From assembly GCF_009208105.1 (NCBI RefSeq), contig NZ_WFKL01000001.1:5084001-5148000 (forward strand): 64,000 nucleotides of DNA, written 5' to 3'. Positions within the stretch are counted from its first letter, which is position 1. The number at the start of each line of letters is the position of its first letter. The notes under the pieces are model-generated. The model worked only from the letters and a program-made list of their open reading frames with translations. It made no database searches and was not told the DNA's origin. Source of the DNA: Rouxiella sp. S1S-2 (GTDB lineage Bacteria > Pseudomonadota > Gammaproteobacteria > Enterobacterales > Enterobacteriaceae). Below, piece by piece: positions 51,107 to 64,000 of this stretch. Both the position numbers and the translations under genes were made by a program.

Positions 51107-52057
51107 ATGAAGAAAAGAGACTTATCTTTGGCAACCCCATACCTACAGTTCGACAGAACTCAGTGGGCAGCCCTACGTGATTCAGTGCCGTTAACGCTCA
51201 AAGAAGCGGAAATCATGAAACTGAAAGGTATCAACGAGGACCTGTCTCTTGAAGAAGTTGCGCAAATCTACCTGCCGCTTTCGCGTCTGCTAAATTTCTA
51301 CATCAGCTCCAACCTGCGCCGCCAGGCAGTTCTTGAGCAGTTTTTAGGAACCGATGGGCAAAAAATCCCTTATGTGATTGGCATTGCCGGCAGCGTTGCG
51401 GTGGGTAAAAGCACGACGGCGCGTCTGCTTCAGGCCCTGTTAAGCCGCTGGCCTGAGCATCGCAGTGTAGAGTTGATTACAACCGACGGTTTCCTCTATC
51501 CCAACAAAACGCTCAACGAGCGTGGGATCATGAAGAAAAAGGGGTTCCCGCAGTCATACGATATCCAGCAGCTGGTGAAGTTTGTATCCGAAGTTAAATC
51601 GGGTGCTAAAAACGTCAGTGCGCCGGTCTATTCGCATTTGATTTATGACGTCATCCCCGACGGCAATAAAGTCATTAATCAGCCGGATATACTGATACTT
51701 GAAGGTCTCAACGTTCTGCAAAGCGGGATGGATTATCCTCATGATCCACATCGTGTATTTGTGTCGGACTTTGTCGATTTTTCTATTTATGTTGATGCCC
51801 CAGAAGATTTATTACAAAGTTGGTACATCAATCGCTTCCTGAAATTCCGTCAGGGCGCCTTCTCAGATCCCGATTCTTATTTCCACCATTATTCCAAACT
51901 GCCTGAAGCCGAAGCTGTTCAAATTGCTACCGGACTGTGGAACGACATTAACGGACTGAATCTAAAAGAAAATATCTTACCTACACGCGAGCGCGCCAGT
52001 CTAATTATGACAAAGAGTGCAAATCACGCAGTAGAAAATGTCCGGCTGCGAAAATAA
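51107..52057 (+). CDS. coaA: Pantothenate kinase (type I)
   Basis: A 316-residue enzyme, same length as E. coli CoaA, catalysing the first and rate-limiting step of CoA synthesis, with feedback inhibition by CoA. The P-loop is GSVAVGKST (95-103) next to R106; other family stretches are [33 protein letters not shown] and [18 protein letters not shown] at 51027-51032 may be its -10 element; no good -35 is seen. Only the N-terminal ten residues differ strongly from E. coli. It is convergent with birA through a shared hairpin. Confidence 0.98.
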   Translation: MKKRDLSLATPYLQFDRTQWAALRDSVPLTLKEAEIMKLKGINEDLSLEEVAQIYLPLSRLLNFYISSNLRRQAVLEQFLGTDGQKIPYVIGIAGSVAVGKSTTARLLQALLSRWPEHRSVELITTDGFLYPNKTLNERGIMKKKGFPQSYDIQQLVKFVSEVKSGAKNVSAPVYSHLIYDVIPDGNKVINQPDILILEGLNVLQSGMDYPHDPHRVFVSDFVDFSIYVDAPEDLLQSWYINRFLKFRQGAFSDPDSYFHHYSKLPEAEAVQIATGLWNDINGLNLKENILPTRERASLIMTKSANHAVENVRLRK

Positions 52058-52065
52058 TTTCTAAA

Positions 52066-52101
52066 ATAAGAAAGGGAGACATAATTGCCTCCCTTTCTTA
52101 T
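52066..52101. terminator. Bidirectional terminator between coaA and birA
   Basis: ATAAGAAAGGGAG (52066-52078) and CTCCCTTTCTTAT (52089-52101) form a perfect 13-bp stem with a 10-nt loop between convergent genes. Confidence 0.85.
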
Positions 52102-52125
52102 TAATTAGCTATAAAATTCTCGACT

Positions 52126-53085
52126 TCAAAGGCCGCGCAAAGATATTTCACCGCCGATATAAGTCTTAATTTCCCCATCAATTTCGAGCAATAGTGCGCC
52201 CTGCTGATCAATACCACGTTCGATACCGTGTATTTCCTTATCGCCAATCAGCAATTTAACCGGGCGATCGAGGAAATTATCAATATTGCGCCAGCGTATA
52301 ATAAACGGTGCAAGCCCATCCAACTCGAATTGGCGTAACGCTGCCCGCAGGTCTTTCAGTAAAGTGACCGTCAGTTCATTGCGATCGATATCAATACCGG
52401 CTTCCTGCAGGTTAATCCACCCCTGATTGATGATATCAGCCGCCGGTTCGCGCATACGAAGATTAATACCGGCGCCGATAACCAAATGTGCCGCATCGCC
52501 CGTTTTACCCGTTAATTCGACTAAGATACCCGCAAGCTTGCGATCTTTCAGGTACAGATCGTTTGGCCATTTCACTCTGACATCGGCAGCACCCAGGCGT
52601 TGCATCACTTCCGCCATCACAATACCAATAACCAGACTCAGTCCCATAGCCGCTGCAGGACCCTGATCCAATTTCCAATACATTGAAAGATAAAGGTTAG
52701 AGCCGAAGGGTGAAAACCACTTGCGCCCACGACGCCCTCTGCCAGCCTGCTGGTATTCAGCCACGCAAGCATCACCTGAGTTAAGCTGGTGAATGCGGTC
52801 CATTAAATATTGATTGGTTGAATCAATAACCGGAAGAACGTCTACCTTTCCTTCTGGCAAAGCCGCGAGGATTTTATCGCTATTCAACAGCTGTATCGGC
52901 GCCGGTAGTCTGTAGCCTTTACCCGGCACAGTGAAGATATCTAATCCCCACTCTCGTACGGTTTGAATATGTTTGTTAATGGCGGCTCTGCTCATGCCCA
53001 GTTCAGTTCCAAGCTGTTCTCCGGAATGAAATTCACCGTTGGACAGAATAGAAATCAGGCGCAGCGGCACGGTGATGTCTTTCAT
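52126..53085 (-). CDS. birA: Biotin-protein ligase and biotin operon repressor
   Basis: A 319-residue bifunctional protein (E. coli 321 aa) that makes biotinyl-AMP, attaches biotin to acetyl-CoA carboxylase BCCP, and represses the bio operon when idle. The N-terminal winged helix is about residues 20-60 ([21 protein letters not shown]). The ligase loop GRGRRGRKW is at 115-123, followed by KWPNDLYL. Its ATG overlaps the murB stop by 4 nt (ATGA), so translation is coupled to murB, as in E. coli. Confidence 0.98.
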   Translation of the reverse strand: MKDITVPLRLISILSNGEFHSGEQLGTELGMSRAAINKHIQTVREWGLDIFTVPGKGYRLPAPIQLLNSDKILAALPEGKVDVLPVIDSTNQYLMDRIHQLNSGDACVAEYQQAGRGRRGRKWFSPFGSNLYLSMYWKLDQGPAAAMGLSLVIGIVMAEVMQRLGAADVRVKWPNDLYLKDRKLAGILVELTGKTGDAAHLVIGAGINLRMREPAADIINQGWINLQEAGIDIDRNELTVTLLKDLRAALRQFELDGLAPFIIRWRNIDNFLDRPVKLLIGDKEIHGIERGIDQQGALLLEIDGEIKTYIGGEISLRGL

Positions 53086-54119
53086 GATAAAGCCTCAACT
53101 GCGTTCACTTCACCCAGAGCGGAGATAAATCGCACCTCGGGCTCCAACCACACGGAAAACTTGTCTGCAACCTGCTGGCGAACGTGGCGTGCGAGCGCAA
53201 CAACGTCCTGACTGGTGGCATTATCTTGGTTAATCAGCACTAAAGCCTGCTGTTGATGTACTGAAGCTCCGCCTATTTTAAAACCTTTCAGGCCAGCGTT
53301 TTCGACCAGCCAGCCTGCCGCAAGTTTCACCTTGCCGTCGGCCTGTGGGTATATCGGCATATTTGGGTAATCGATGCGCAGTGCCTCTGCACTTTCGGCA
53401 TCAACAATTGGATTCTTATAGAAGCTGCCCGCGTTACCTGTTTTAGCAGGATCTGGTAATTTGCTGCGGCGCATGGCACATACGGAATCAAATATCTGCT
53501 TTGGTGTGACCGTTACGGGGTCCATGCGCGTCAAATCCCCATAAGTCAGCTTAGGATGCCACTGTTTAGGCAAATGTAATCCTACAGCGACAATGGCATA
53601 GCCTTCGCGATAAGCATGTTTGAAGATACTTTCACGATAGCCAAACAGGCAATCGATAGCCAACAGACGCAGTACTTCACCGTTATCAAGGTTAAGTAAA
53701 TCAACGTAGCTGCACAGGCTTTGCAGCTCAATGCCGTAGGCGCCAATGTTCTGGATTGGCGCAGAGCCAACGCATCCCGGAATTAACGCAAGATTTTCTA
53801 AACCGCCGATGTTATTTTCTAAAGTATGGCAGACCAGCTGATGCCAGTTTTCACCAGCTCCAACGTGGAGTAGCCATTCACTGTCTGTTTGTGTAATTTC
53901 GATGCCTTTTAGGCGATTTACCACCACAATACCGGTAAAGTTCTCCAGAAACAGGACGTTACTTCCTTCACCAAGCAGCAACATTGGCTGATGATTTTCC
54001 TTGGCCAAATACCAGGCATCTGTCAGATGCTCATTTCGCGTCGCCGTGATAATTTTTGACGCCTGCGCTTCAATAGCGAAGGTATTAAGGTTTTTCAGTG
54101 ATGTGTCGTGACTCGACAT
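53082..54119 (-). CDS. murB: UDP-N-acetylenolpyruvoylglucosamine reductase
   Basis: A 345-residue FAD enzyme (E. coli 342 aa) that reduces enolpyruvyl-UDP-GlcNAc to UDP-MurNAc in peptidoglycan synthesis. FAD-binding stretches are [10 protein letters not shown] (48-57) and [25 protein letters not shown] (split across 105-129). The proton-donor serine is S232 in NAGSFYKNP, and the C-terminal glutamate lies in EPEVRF. The Tyr-Arg pair is in GYRESIFK. It is the type I form. It lies directly downstream of the second rRNA operon and is cotranscribed with birA. Confidence 0.97.
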   Translation of the reverse strand: MSSHDTSLKNLNTFAIEAQASKIITATRNEHLTDAWYLAKENHQPMLLLGEGSNVLFLENFTGIVVVNRLKGIEITQTDSEWLLHVGAGENWHQLVCHTLENNIGGLENLALIPGCVGSAPIQNIGAYGIELQSLCSYVDLLNLDNGEVLRLLAIDCLFGYRESIFKHAYREGYAIVAVGLHLPKQWHPKLTYGDLTRMDPVTVTPKQIFDSVCAMRRSKLPDPAKTGNAGSFYKNPIVDAESAEALRIDYPNMPIYPQADGKVKLAAGWLVENAGLKGFKIGGASVHQQQALVLINQDNATSQDVVALARHVRQQVADKFSVWLEPEVRFISALGEVNAVEALS

Positions 54120-54283
54120 AACGCATGTTACTCATTCGTGGCTTAATTAGCCTTAGTTTACCCGATCCTGTGCGGGCTGACGCGACTGTTTTTCACCGCT
54201 TTTCCGAGATCTGAAAACCGAAGAGTGAAAATAATGACGAAAATTTTAGCGATTATTGCATGATTTAGCCACTTACAGACGTA

Positions 54284-54312
54284 AAAAGGCCCCTGTCGTC
54301 AGACAGGGGCCC
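54284..54312 (-). terminator. rRNA operon 2, distal terminator (T2)
   Basis: Same 10-bp GGCCCCTGTC/GACAGGGGCC stem as in operon 1 (arms 54303-54312 and 54289-54298) followed by TTTTT on the minus strand. The 160 bases between it and murB hold no gene. Confidence 0.9.
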
Positions 54313-54365
54313 GCTTTTCGTGGCAGTTGACCCGGCTTTTCGCCCTTTTACACACGCCAAATAGC

Positions 54366-54391
54366 AAAAAACCCCAGCTTTCGCTGAGGTT
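54366..54391 (-). terminator. rRNA operon 2, proximal terminator (T1)
   Basis: Same hairpin as T1 of operon 1: AACCTCAGC/GCTGGGGTT with GAAA loop, followed by TTTTTT on the minus strand. Confidence 0.85.
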
Positions 54392-54405
54392 CTGTGCTTT
54401 ATTTG

Positions 54406-54525
54406 ATGCCTGGCAGTTCCCTACTCTCGCATGGGGAGACCCCACACTACCATCGGCGCTACGGCGTTTCACTTCTGAGTTCGGCATGGGGTCAGGTGGG
54501 ACCACCGCGCTACTGCCGCCAGGCA
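54406..54525 (-). rRNA. rrf: 5S ribosomal RNA, operon 2
   Basis: 120 nt, identical to the operon 1 copy by direct reading; starts TGCCTGGCGGCAGTAGC and ends CTGCCAGGCAT on the minus strand. Confidence 0.98.
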
Positions 54526-54648
54526 AATTCTTTTTATTCTAACCGCTTTCCCCATTACTCAGGGTAAGCCATCAGAACCAATCTTTGAACAAGCTGATTT
54601 CATTGAAACTTAAGTCTTTGTGTCTCTCTAAAACACCTTCGGTGTTGT

Positions 54649-57556
<2,908 letters not shown>

Positions 57557-57796
57557 TCACAACCCGAAGGTGTCTTGCGACGCCCGTTCGTGCTGCGATT
57601 ATTTGAGAGACTCTAATACAGGTGCGCATAACTCAGTACTTCTACGGAGAGTTATGTTCAGCTGTATCGTTTCAATTTTTCAGCTTGTTCCAGATTGTTA
57701 AAGAGCAATATCTTAAACACGACTCGTTAAAGTCATCTTTAAGATAATTTCTGACCTGCACGGTCAGAGTGATAACGACTTTCACGCGTTATCGGA

Positions 57797-57872
57797 TGGC
57801 GTCCCCAAGGGGATTCGAACCCCTGTTACAGCCGTGAAAGGGCAGTGTCCTAGGCCTCTAGACGATGGGGAC
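57797..57872 (-). tRNA. tRNA-Glu (TTC)
   Basis: 76 nt with CCA. On the minus strand it starts GTCCCCATCGTCTAGAGGCC; anticodon TTC is in CTTTCAC. It is the only tRNA in this 16S-23S spacer, the rrnB/E/G/H type. Confidence 0.98.
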
Positions 57873-58013
57873 ACGAAAATGCAGCACCGAATCCACAGAC
57901 TCGGCACTTTTTCGTATCAGCGCAGGGTCTCCCCCACTGCATCAACAGGTGCTCTTGCTCATTTACATCTATCAGACAATCTGTGTGGACACTGCACAAT
58001 GCGTATCTTTAGG

Positions 58014-59556
<1,543 letters not shown>

Positions 59557-59997
59557 AAAGTTCGATTTGCTGAAACAAGTTCAGCGATGCTCAAAGTTAC
59601 TTCACATCATTCATAATGAATTACTGCTTGGTCACTCTAAGACTTGGCATTGCTGCCTTGATATTCTGTTACCACCGAAGTGGCTGATATCGTCTTGTGA
59701 GTGCCCACACAGATTGTCTGATAAATTGTTAAAGAGCAGCGCCGCCGTTCGCAATGAATCTTATGCGGCGCGGGAGGTGCATATTACGCTTTCCCGCTGA
59801 AGAGTCAAGAAATTTTTCTTTCGAAGTCATTCTTTTCTCTACCTAACCCGGCGACTTGGTTCTCGTTAGAGGAGTCGTTGTTCCCGGTCAGTGGAGGCGC
59901 ATTATAGGGAGTTCTCAGAAGGCCGCAACCCTTATTTTTAAAAAACTTTCTGACCGTCTGTTTTTTCCACAAAAAGGTTATTTGAGAACCTTTTTAG
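59557..59997 (-). promoter_or_regulatory. Promoter and leader region of rRNA operon 2
   Basis: No protein gene in 441 bases. It holds the leader with boxA (59726-59738), promoter P2 (TTGACT 59803-59808, 16 bp, TAATAT 59781-59786) and promoter P1 (TTGCGG 59923-59928, 16 bp, TATAAT 59901-59906 inside ACTCCCTATAATGCG) on the minus strand. The leader is nearly identical to that of operon 1 up to boxA and diverges beyond it. Because P1 is only 70 bp from hemG, any Fis sites upstream would extend into hemG. Confidence 0.88.
59971..59995 (-). terminator. hemG terminator just upstream of rRNA P1
   Basis: On the minus strand AAAAAGGTT and AACCTTTTT (arms 59987-59995 and 59971-59979) pair around a 7-nt loop directly after the hemG stop. 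It separates the trkH-hemG transcript from the rRNA promoter. Confidence 0.7.
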
Positions 59998-60531
59998 CTA
60001 TTTCTTAACCGCTAATTTGCCAAAGTCGGCTGCAAACTGCTTCACCTGCTCCCAGTCAGTGTACTCAACTTCTTTACGGGTATCGGTTTCGCCACCGGTC
60101 ATACGCATTATTAACTGGATCATCACTCTGTCGAGCCAGCGATAACGCGGATAACGCAGCGCGCCTGCAAAAACGCCGCACTGCGTTGGCTTCCACGGCG
60201 TAGCTAAAAGGAACTTGCTGGTATAGGCGTTGGTTTGCGGCGTACGCTTCTCCGGCTTACGCGCAGTCAGGTTTACCGAGAAGAAAGCCGACGGCATGGT
60301 GTTTAGATGATTAATGTGGCGCTTAACAAACTTGTCGAGCAGCGGGGAGAAGTGGCCGTAGCGAATAGATGCACCAATCATCACCTTGGCGTAGCGTGAG
60401 AGGTCAATATTTTCCGCATCCTGCAGATCCATAACGTCACATTCGGCATTCTCTTTTAAACAGTTAGCTATATAAGAAGAGATAGCATGGGTTTGACCGT
60501 CACGCGTTGAGTAAAGTACCAAGGCTTTCAT
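59998..60531 (-). CDS. hemG: Menaquinone-dependent protoporphyrinogen IX dehydrogenase
   Basis: A 177-residue flavodoxin-like enzyme (E. coli 181 aa) that oxidises protoporphyrinogen IX to protoporphyrin IX, passing electrons to quinones. The FMN-phosphate loop is near the N-terminus ([12 protein letters not shown]), and [12 protein letters not shown] and [13 protein letters not shown] match the family. The long-chain insertion typical of HemG is around residues 115-150. The ATG at 60531 with a GGAGA box is chosen over the frame start at 60561, which overlaps trkH. It starts 37 nt after trkH. Confidence 0.95.
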   Translation of the reverse strand: MKALVLYSTRDGQTHAISSYIANCLKENAECDVMDLQDAENIDLSRYAKVMIGASIRYGHFSPLLDKFVKRHINHLNTMPSAFFSVNLTARKPEKRTPQTNAYTSKFLLATPWKPTQCGVFAGALRYPRYRWLDRVMIQLIMRMTGGETDTRKEVEYTDWEQVKQFAADFGKLAVKK

Positions 60532-60568
60532 CTCGGTCTCCTTTATAAATAATGAATCCATAAACTGA

Positions 60569-62020
60569 TTACTCCTTCCAGAAGGTTGGCGTAAACAGCA
60601 CTAATAAGGTGAATACTTCAAGACGCCCAAACAACATGGTCACGATTAGGATCCATTTCGCGACGTGATTCATCGACTGGAAGTTATCTGCCACAACGCC
60701 AAGGCCGGGTCCCAAGTTGTTCAGCGTGGCCGTTACCGCAGCAAAGGCAGAGAAGTTATCTACACCGGTCGCCACAATCGCCAACATGCTGACAATAAAC
60801 ACCAGCGCATAGGCAGAGAAGAATCCCCATACGGCTTCAAGAATTCGCTCTGGCAATGCACGATTACCCAGCTTGATGGTATAGACCGCATTTGGGTGAA
60901 CCAGACGTTTAAGCTCGCGTGACCCCTGCAGGTATAAAAGAAGAATACGAATGACCTTGAGACCACCGCCGGTAGAACCGGCACATCCGCCGATGAACGC
61001 CGAGCAAAGTAGAAGAATCGGTAAAAACAGCGGCCACTTGGAAATACTGTCCGTGGTGTATCCCGCCGTCGTTGCCATAGAGACTACCTGGAAGAAAGCC
61101 TGATTTACCGTCTCAAGCCCCGATGTATAAGTGTCGTGCATCCACAGTACCGAGGTGCAAACCAGCACCAGGGTAAATTGCACACCAATAAACATGCGAA
61201 ATTCTGGGTCACGCCAGTAGACTTTAATATTACGCCCGCTGAGCAGCGCAAAGTGCAGGCCGTAGTTACAGCCAGAGATCAACAGGAATATAGCAATGAT
61301 GGTATTAATCGTCCCGCTGTGGAAATAGCCGATACTGGCATCATGGGTTGAAAAACCCCCGAGGGCGATAGTCGAGAAGCTGTGGCCGATAGCGTCAAAC
61401 CCCGACATACCGGCTCCCCACAGCGCCAACGCGCAGGCAATGGTCAGCAGAATATAGATAAACCACAGCGTTTTTGCCGTCTCGGCGATACGCGGACGCA
61501 TTTTATTGTCTTTTAAGGGACCCGGCATTTCGGCGCGATAGAGCTGCATACCGCCCACGCCTAAAATAGGTAAAATCGCCACCGCCAGCACGATGATCCC
61601 CATACCGCCAAACCACTGCAGCATTTGGCGATAAAACAGAATCGCGTGCGGCAGGCTGTCGAGCCCGACTAACGTGGTCGCACCGGTGGTTGTCAATCCT
61701 GAAAAAGATTCAAAAAAGGCATCGGTCAGAGAGAGATTGGGCCGTTCGGAAAATAAGAAGGGTAAAGCCCCTACGCTCCCCAGTACGGTCCAAAATAGCA
61801 CCACGATGAGGAAGCCCTCGCGGGGTTTCAGCTCGCTGCGCTGTTTTCGATTGGGAACCCACAGAAACAGGCCGATGGCCAGCGCAACGAAAAACGTCTC
61901 ACTGAACGCGCGCCCTGCCCCGTCTCTATAAATTAATGCCACTATTCCGGGAATAATCATCGTTCCGGAGAATAGGATAACGAGCACCCCGACAATTCGG
62001 GTTATGGCACGGAAATGCAT
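60569..62020 (-). CDS. trkH: Trk potassium uptake protein TrkH
   Basis: A 483-residue inner-membrane protein, same length as E. coli TrkH, forming the potassium pore gated by TrkA. It has four M1-P-M2 repeats; selectivity glycines are visible in [26 protein letters not shown] and [10 protein letters not shown]. About ten or more hydrophobic segments cover the chain. It lies 40 nt after yigZ and is followed by hemG, giving the pepQ-yigZ-trkH-hemG order known from E. coli. Confidence 0.97.
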   Translation of the reverse strand: MHFRAITRIVGVLVILFSGTMIIPGIVALIYRDGAGRAFSETFFVALAIGLFLWVPNRKQRSELKPREGFLIVVLFWTVLGSVGALPFLFSERPNLSLTDAFFESFSGLTTTGATTLVGLDSLPHAILFYRQMLQWFGGMGIIVLAVAILPILGVGGMQLYRAEMPGPLKDNKMRPRIAETAKTLWFIYILLTIACALALWGAGMSGFDAIGHSFSTIALGGFSTHDASIGYFHSGTINTIIAIFLLISGCNYGLHFALLSGRNIKVYWRDPEFRMFIGVQFTLVLVCTSVLWMHDTYTSGLETVNQAFFQVVSMATTAGYTTDSISKWPLFLPILLLCSAFIGGCAGSTGGGLKVIRILLLYLQGSRELKRLVHPNAVYTIKLGNRALPERILEAVWGFFSAYALVFIVSMLAIVATGVDNFSAFAAVTATLNNLGPGLGVVADNFQSMNHVAKWILIVTMLFGRLEVFTLLVLFTPTFWKE

Positions 62021-62060
62021 GCTGGCGCGTTCCTCAGCAAATTAAAATGCAATAAATTGA

Positions 62061-62669
62061 TCAAACAGGCTGCAGAACCAGCGAACCCCGGCTGAGATTA
62101 AACAGTCGGTTCGTAATTTCTGCCGCATCGTAGGCCGGCAACGTCAGACGTAAATCCACCGCTGCGCCGTATTTACTTTCCAAAATACTGCCACCGACCT
62201 GCTGCAATAGCGTTTCAATCATCGATATTTGTGCGTAGTCGCACTGCAGCAAGAATTCTGCCTGTGGCACTTTTTCTAAAACGGTCAGCTGGGCCAATGC
62301 CAGCTGAACGCCGTTACCATAGGCGCGGACCAGCCCACCGGTGCCTAACTTTATGCCGCCGTAATAGCGTACGACCACGGCGGTTATCTCGCCAATTCCG
62401 CTGCCCATCAGCTGCCCGAGGATCGGTTTACCCGCCGTACCCGCCGGCTCGCCATCGTCCGAGAACCCCAACTGCTGAGAGTCATTGGGTGGCCCGGCGA
62501 CAAAAGCCCAGCAGTGATGACGCGCAGACGGATGCAAACTTTTGATCCGCTGGATAAAAGCCTTCGCCGCTTCAATCCCTGCCGTTGGCTCCAGCAGGGT
62601 AATAAAACGGCTCTTTTTTATCTCTTCGCTAATCTCGACTGACTGCGCGGGAACAGGATAAGGCTGCAT
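62061..62669 (-). CDS. yigZ: IMPACT family protein YigZ
   Basis: A 202-residue protein of the YigZ/IMPACT family (UPF0029), of unsettled function; family members have been linked to translation control and peptide binding. Residues about 15-125 form the conserved domain (KKSRFITLLEPT, HHCWAFVAG, FSDDGEPAGTAGKPIL, VVRYYGGIKLGTGGLVRAYG), and the rest is a ferredoxin-like C-terminal domain. Its ATG overlaps the pepQ TGA by one base, so translation is coupled. Confidence 0.93.
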   Translation of the reverse strand: MQPYPVPAQSVEISEEIKKSRFITLLEPTAGIEAAKAFIQRIKSLHPSARHHCWAFVAGPPNDSQQLGFSDDGEPAGTAGKPILGQLMGSGIGEITAVVVRYYGGIKLGTGGLVRAYGNGVQLALAQLTVLEKVPQAEFLLQCDYAQISMIETLLQQVGGSILESKYGAAVDLRLTLPAYDAAEITNRLFNLSRGSLVLQPV

Positions 62670-64000
62670 CAGGCCAGTTTCAGGTCACGGGTCATATTTT
62701 CAATACGATTATCGTGGATAACAATATTGTCTTCGATGCGAATGCCACCATACGGCTTCATGGCTTCGATTTTATCCCAGGCAAAGTGCTTACTGAACGT
62801 GCCATCACGCCAAGGCGCCAATAGCGACTCGATAAAGTACAGGCCAGGTTCGATAGTCAATACCATGCCCGGCTGAACGATACGGGTGCAGCGCAGATAA
62901 GGATACTTCGACGGCGCGGCCAAATGCGTGCCGGTTTCATCCTGCATAAAGCCGCCCACGTCGTGCACTTGCAGACCTAACGGATGCCCAAGCCCGTGCG
63001 GCAAGAACGGTCCGGTGAGGTCTTGTTCCACCATGGCCTCTTCGCTTATATCCACCACCAACCGATGTGCTTTGAGAATTCGCGCAATGCGGTGGTGCAT
63101 CTGAACATGATAATCAGTGTAACGAACGCCGGGCTTGATGGAGTCGATAAGCGCCAGTTGCTCGGTATTAAGGTCTTTAATCAGCGCGGCAAAATCGCTG
63201 TCACTTTTTGCCGCGTAGGTGCGGGTAAGGTCGGCGGCGTAACCGTTGTATTCGGCACCGGCATCAAGCAGGAAGCTGCGCATTTCTGCCGGTGGCTGCT
63301 GCTGTAGCGTCGTGTAATGCAGCACCGAGGCGTGTTCGTTTAGCGCCACGATATTGCCATAAGGCACCTCGGTTTCACGATGTCCGGTGGCGCTCAGATA
63401 TGCCATGCTGATGTCGAATTCGCTCATCCCCGACAAAAAGGCTTCGTGCGCCGCGCGATGGCCGCTCACCGCCAGTTTTTGTGCACCCCGCATGCAGGCC
63501 ACTTCATAGTCAGTTTTATAAGCGCGATGATAATGCAAATAGTCCAGTACGCGCTTTGGATTGAGATGGTCGGCAGAGATGCCAAGATCCAACGCGCGGT
63601 CTTTGTTGTAACCAATGTAGACCACCCGCGATAAATCTGCCGGCAGTTGGCTTTTAATATCATCCGGTTTTGCCAGCGGCAGTACTTGAACGTCTTTGGT
63701 CCAGAAGGAATCAGGCAGCGGTTCGACGCTGTGCCAGTAGTCAACCGGCGAGTAAAACCACAGCTTCGGCGCATTCACACCGTCCACCCACAGCCAGCAG
63801 TTAGGGACCTGTGTCACTGGCACCCACGCTTTAAACTGCGGGTTAACCTTGAAGGGGTAGCTGTAATCATCAAGAAAAGTGACCTGCAACTCACCGGAGT
63901 GAATAAGCAGGGCATCAAGTTGATTGCGTTGCAGTATTTCCAGCGCACGTGCCTGTAAAACGGCGATATGTTCTTTATAAAGCGTAGAGAGAGATTCCAT
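62669..64000 (-). CDS. pepQ: Xaa-Pro dipeptidase (prolidase)
   Basis: A complete 443-residue enzyme, same length as E. coli PepQ, whose ATG is at the last base of the window. It cleaves dipeptides with C-terminal proline. The dimanganese ligands are D246 and D257 ([17 protein letters not shown]), the histidine of [12 protein letters not shown], the glutamate of TIEPGLYF and that of GIRIEDN. It heads the pepQ-yigZ-trkH-hemG run; in E. coli fadBA lie next on the far side. Confidence 0.97.
   Translation of the reverse strand: MESLSTLYKEHIAVLQARALEILQRNQLDALLIHSGELQVTFLDDYSYPFKVNPQFKAWVPVTQVPNCWLWVDGVNAPKLWFYSPVDYWHSVEPLPDSFWTKDVQVLPLAKPDDIKSQLPADLSRVVYIGYNKDRALDLGISADHLNPKRVLDYLHYHRAYKTDYEVACMRGAQKLAVSGHRAAHEAFLSGMSEFDISMAYLSATGHRETEVPYGNIVALNEHASVLHYTTLQQQPPAEMRSFLLDAGAEYNGYAADLTRTYAAKSDSDFAALIKDLNTEQLALIDSIKPGVRYTDYHVQMHHRIARILKAHRLVVDISEEAMVEQDLTGPFLPHGLGHPLGLQVHDVGGFMQDETGTHLAAPSKYPYLRCTRIVQPGMVLTIEPGLYFIESLLAPWRDGTFSKHFAWDKIEAMKPYGGIRIEDNIVIHDNRIENMTRDLKLA

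Overview
The window is chromosomal core DNA of a gammaproteobacterium of the order Enterobacterales. Gene order and protein sequences follow the Escherichia coli 90-min region (metH-iclR-aceKAB-metA-rrn-purHD-hupA-nfi-hemE-nudC-rsd-thiCEFSGH-rpoCB-rplLJAK-nusG-secE-tufB-tRNAs-coaA-birA-murB-rrn), while divergence in proteins such as IclR, Rsd, YjaH and Nfi points away from Escherichia/Salmonella. A Yersiniaceae-type organism (Rahnella/Ewingella/Rouxiella/Serratia neighbourhood) is my inference; species cannot be fixed by eye. Almost every gene is recognisable, so no large unknown system is evident; the odd features are small.

Left edge (1-4.3 kb): the one accessory block, an ABC importer (two permeases, one cut by the window edge, and a periplasmic binding protein), an alkaline-phosphatase-superfamily hydrolase and a divergent GntR/UTRA regulator resembling the phosphonate regulator PhnR. 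It may serve phosphonate or phosphoester uptake. A long palindromic element lies inside the operon.

4.3-15.3 kb: metH; the IclR repressor; the glyoxylate-bypass operon aceBAK with two IclR-like boxes upstream and a terminator-like hairpin between aceA and aceK; and metA behind a promoter with three tandem MetJ boxes.

15.3-20.9 kb and 54.3-59.9 kb: two complete rRNA operons, both read leftward, one with tRNA-Ile/tRNA-Ala and one with tRNA-Glu in the spacer. Their promoters (P1, P2), boxA and double terminators are visible. The 23S copies differ at a few sites that are base-paired and compensatory. The second operon joins hemG to murB, a junction absent from E. coli K-12.

21.4-35.4 kb: purHD with a PurR operator; yjaH, hupA, yjaG, nfi, hemE, nudC; rsd; and the thiamine operon thiCEFSGH behind a TPP riboswitch. 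35.4-49.9 kb: the transcription/translation block rpoBC, rplKAJL, secE-nusG, tufB and four tRNA genes, with the L10 leader and the rplL-rpoB attenuator conserved. 49.9-54.1 kb: a lineage-specific GNAT acetyltransferase, coaA, birA, murB. 60.0-64.0 kb: hemG, trkH, yigZ, pepQ.

Together the genes cover one-carbon and methionine synthesis, acetate/fatty-acid growth, purines, thiamine, heme, biotin and CoA cofactors, the cell-wall precursor enzyme MurB, and the core gene-expression machinery.
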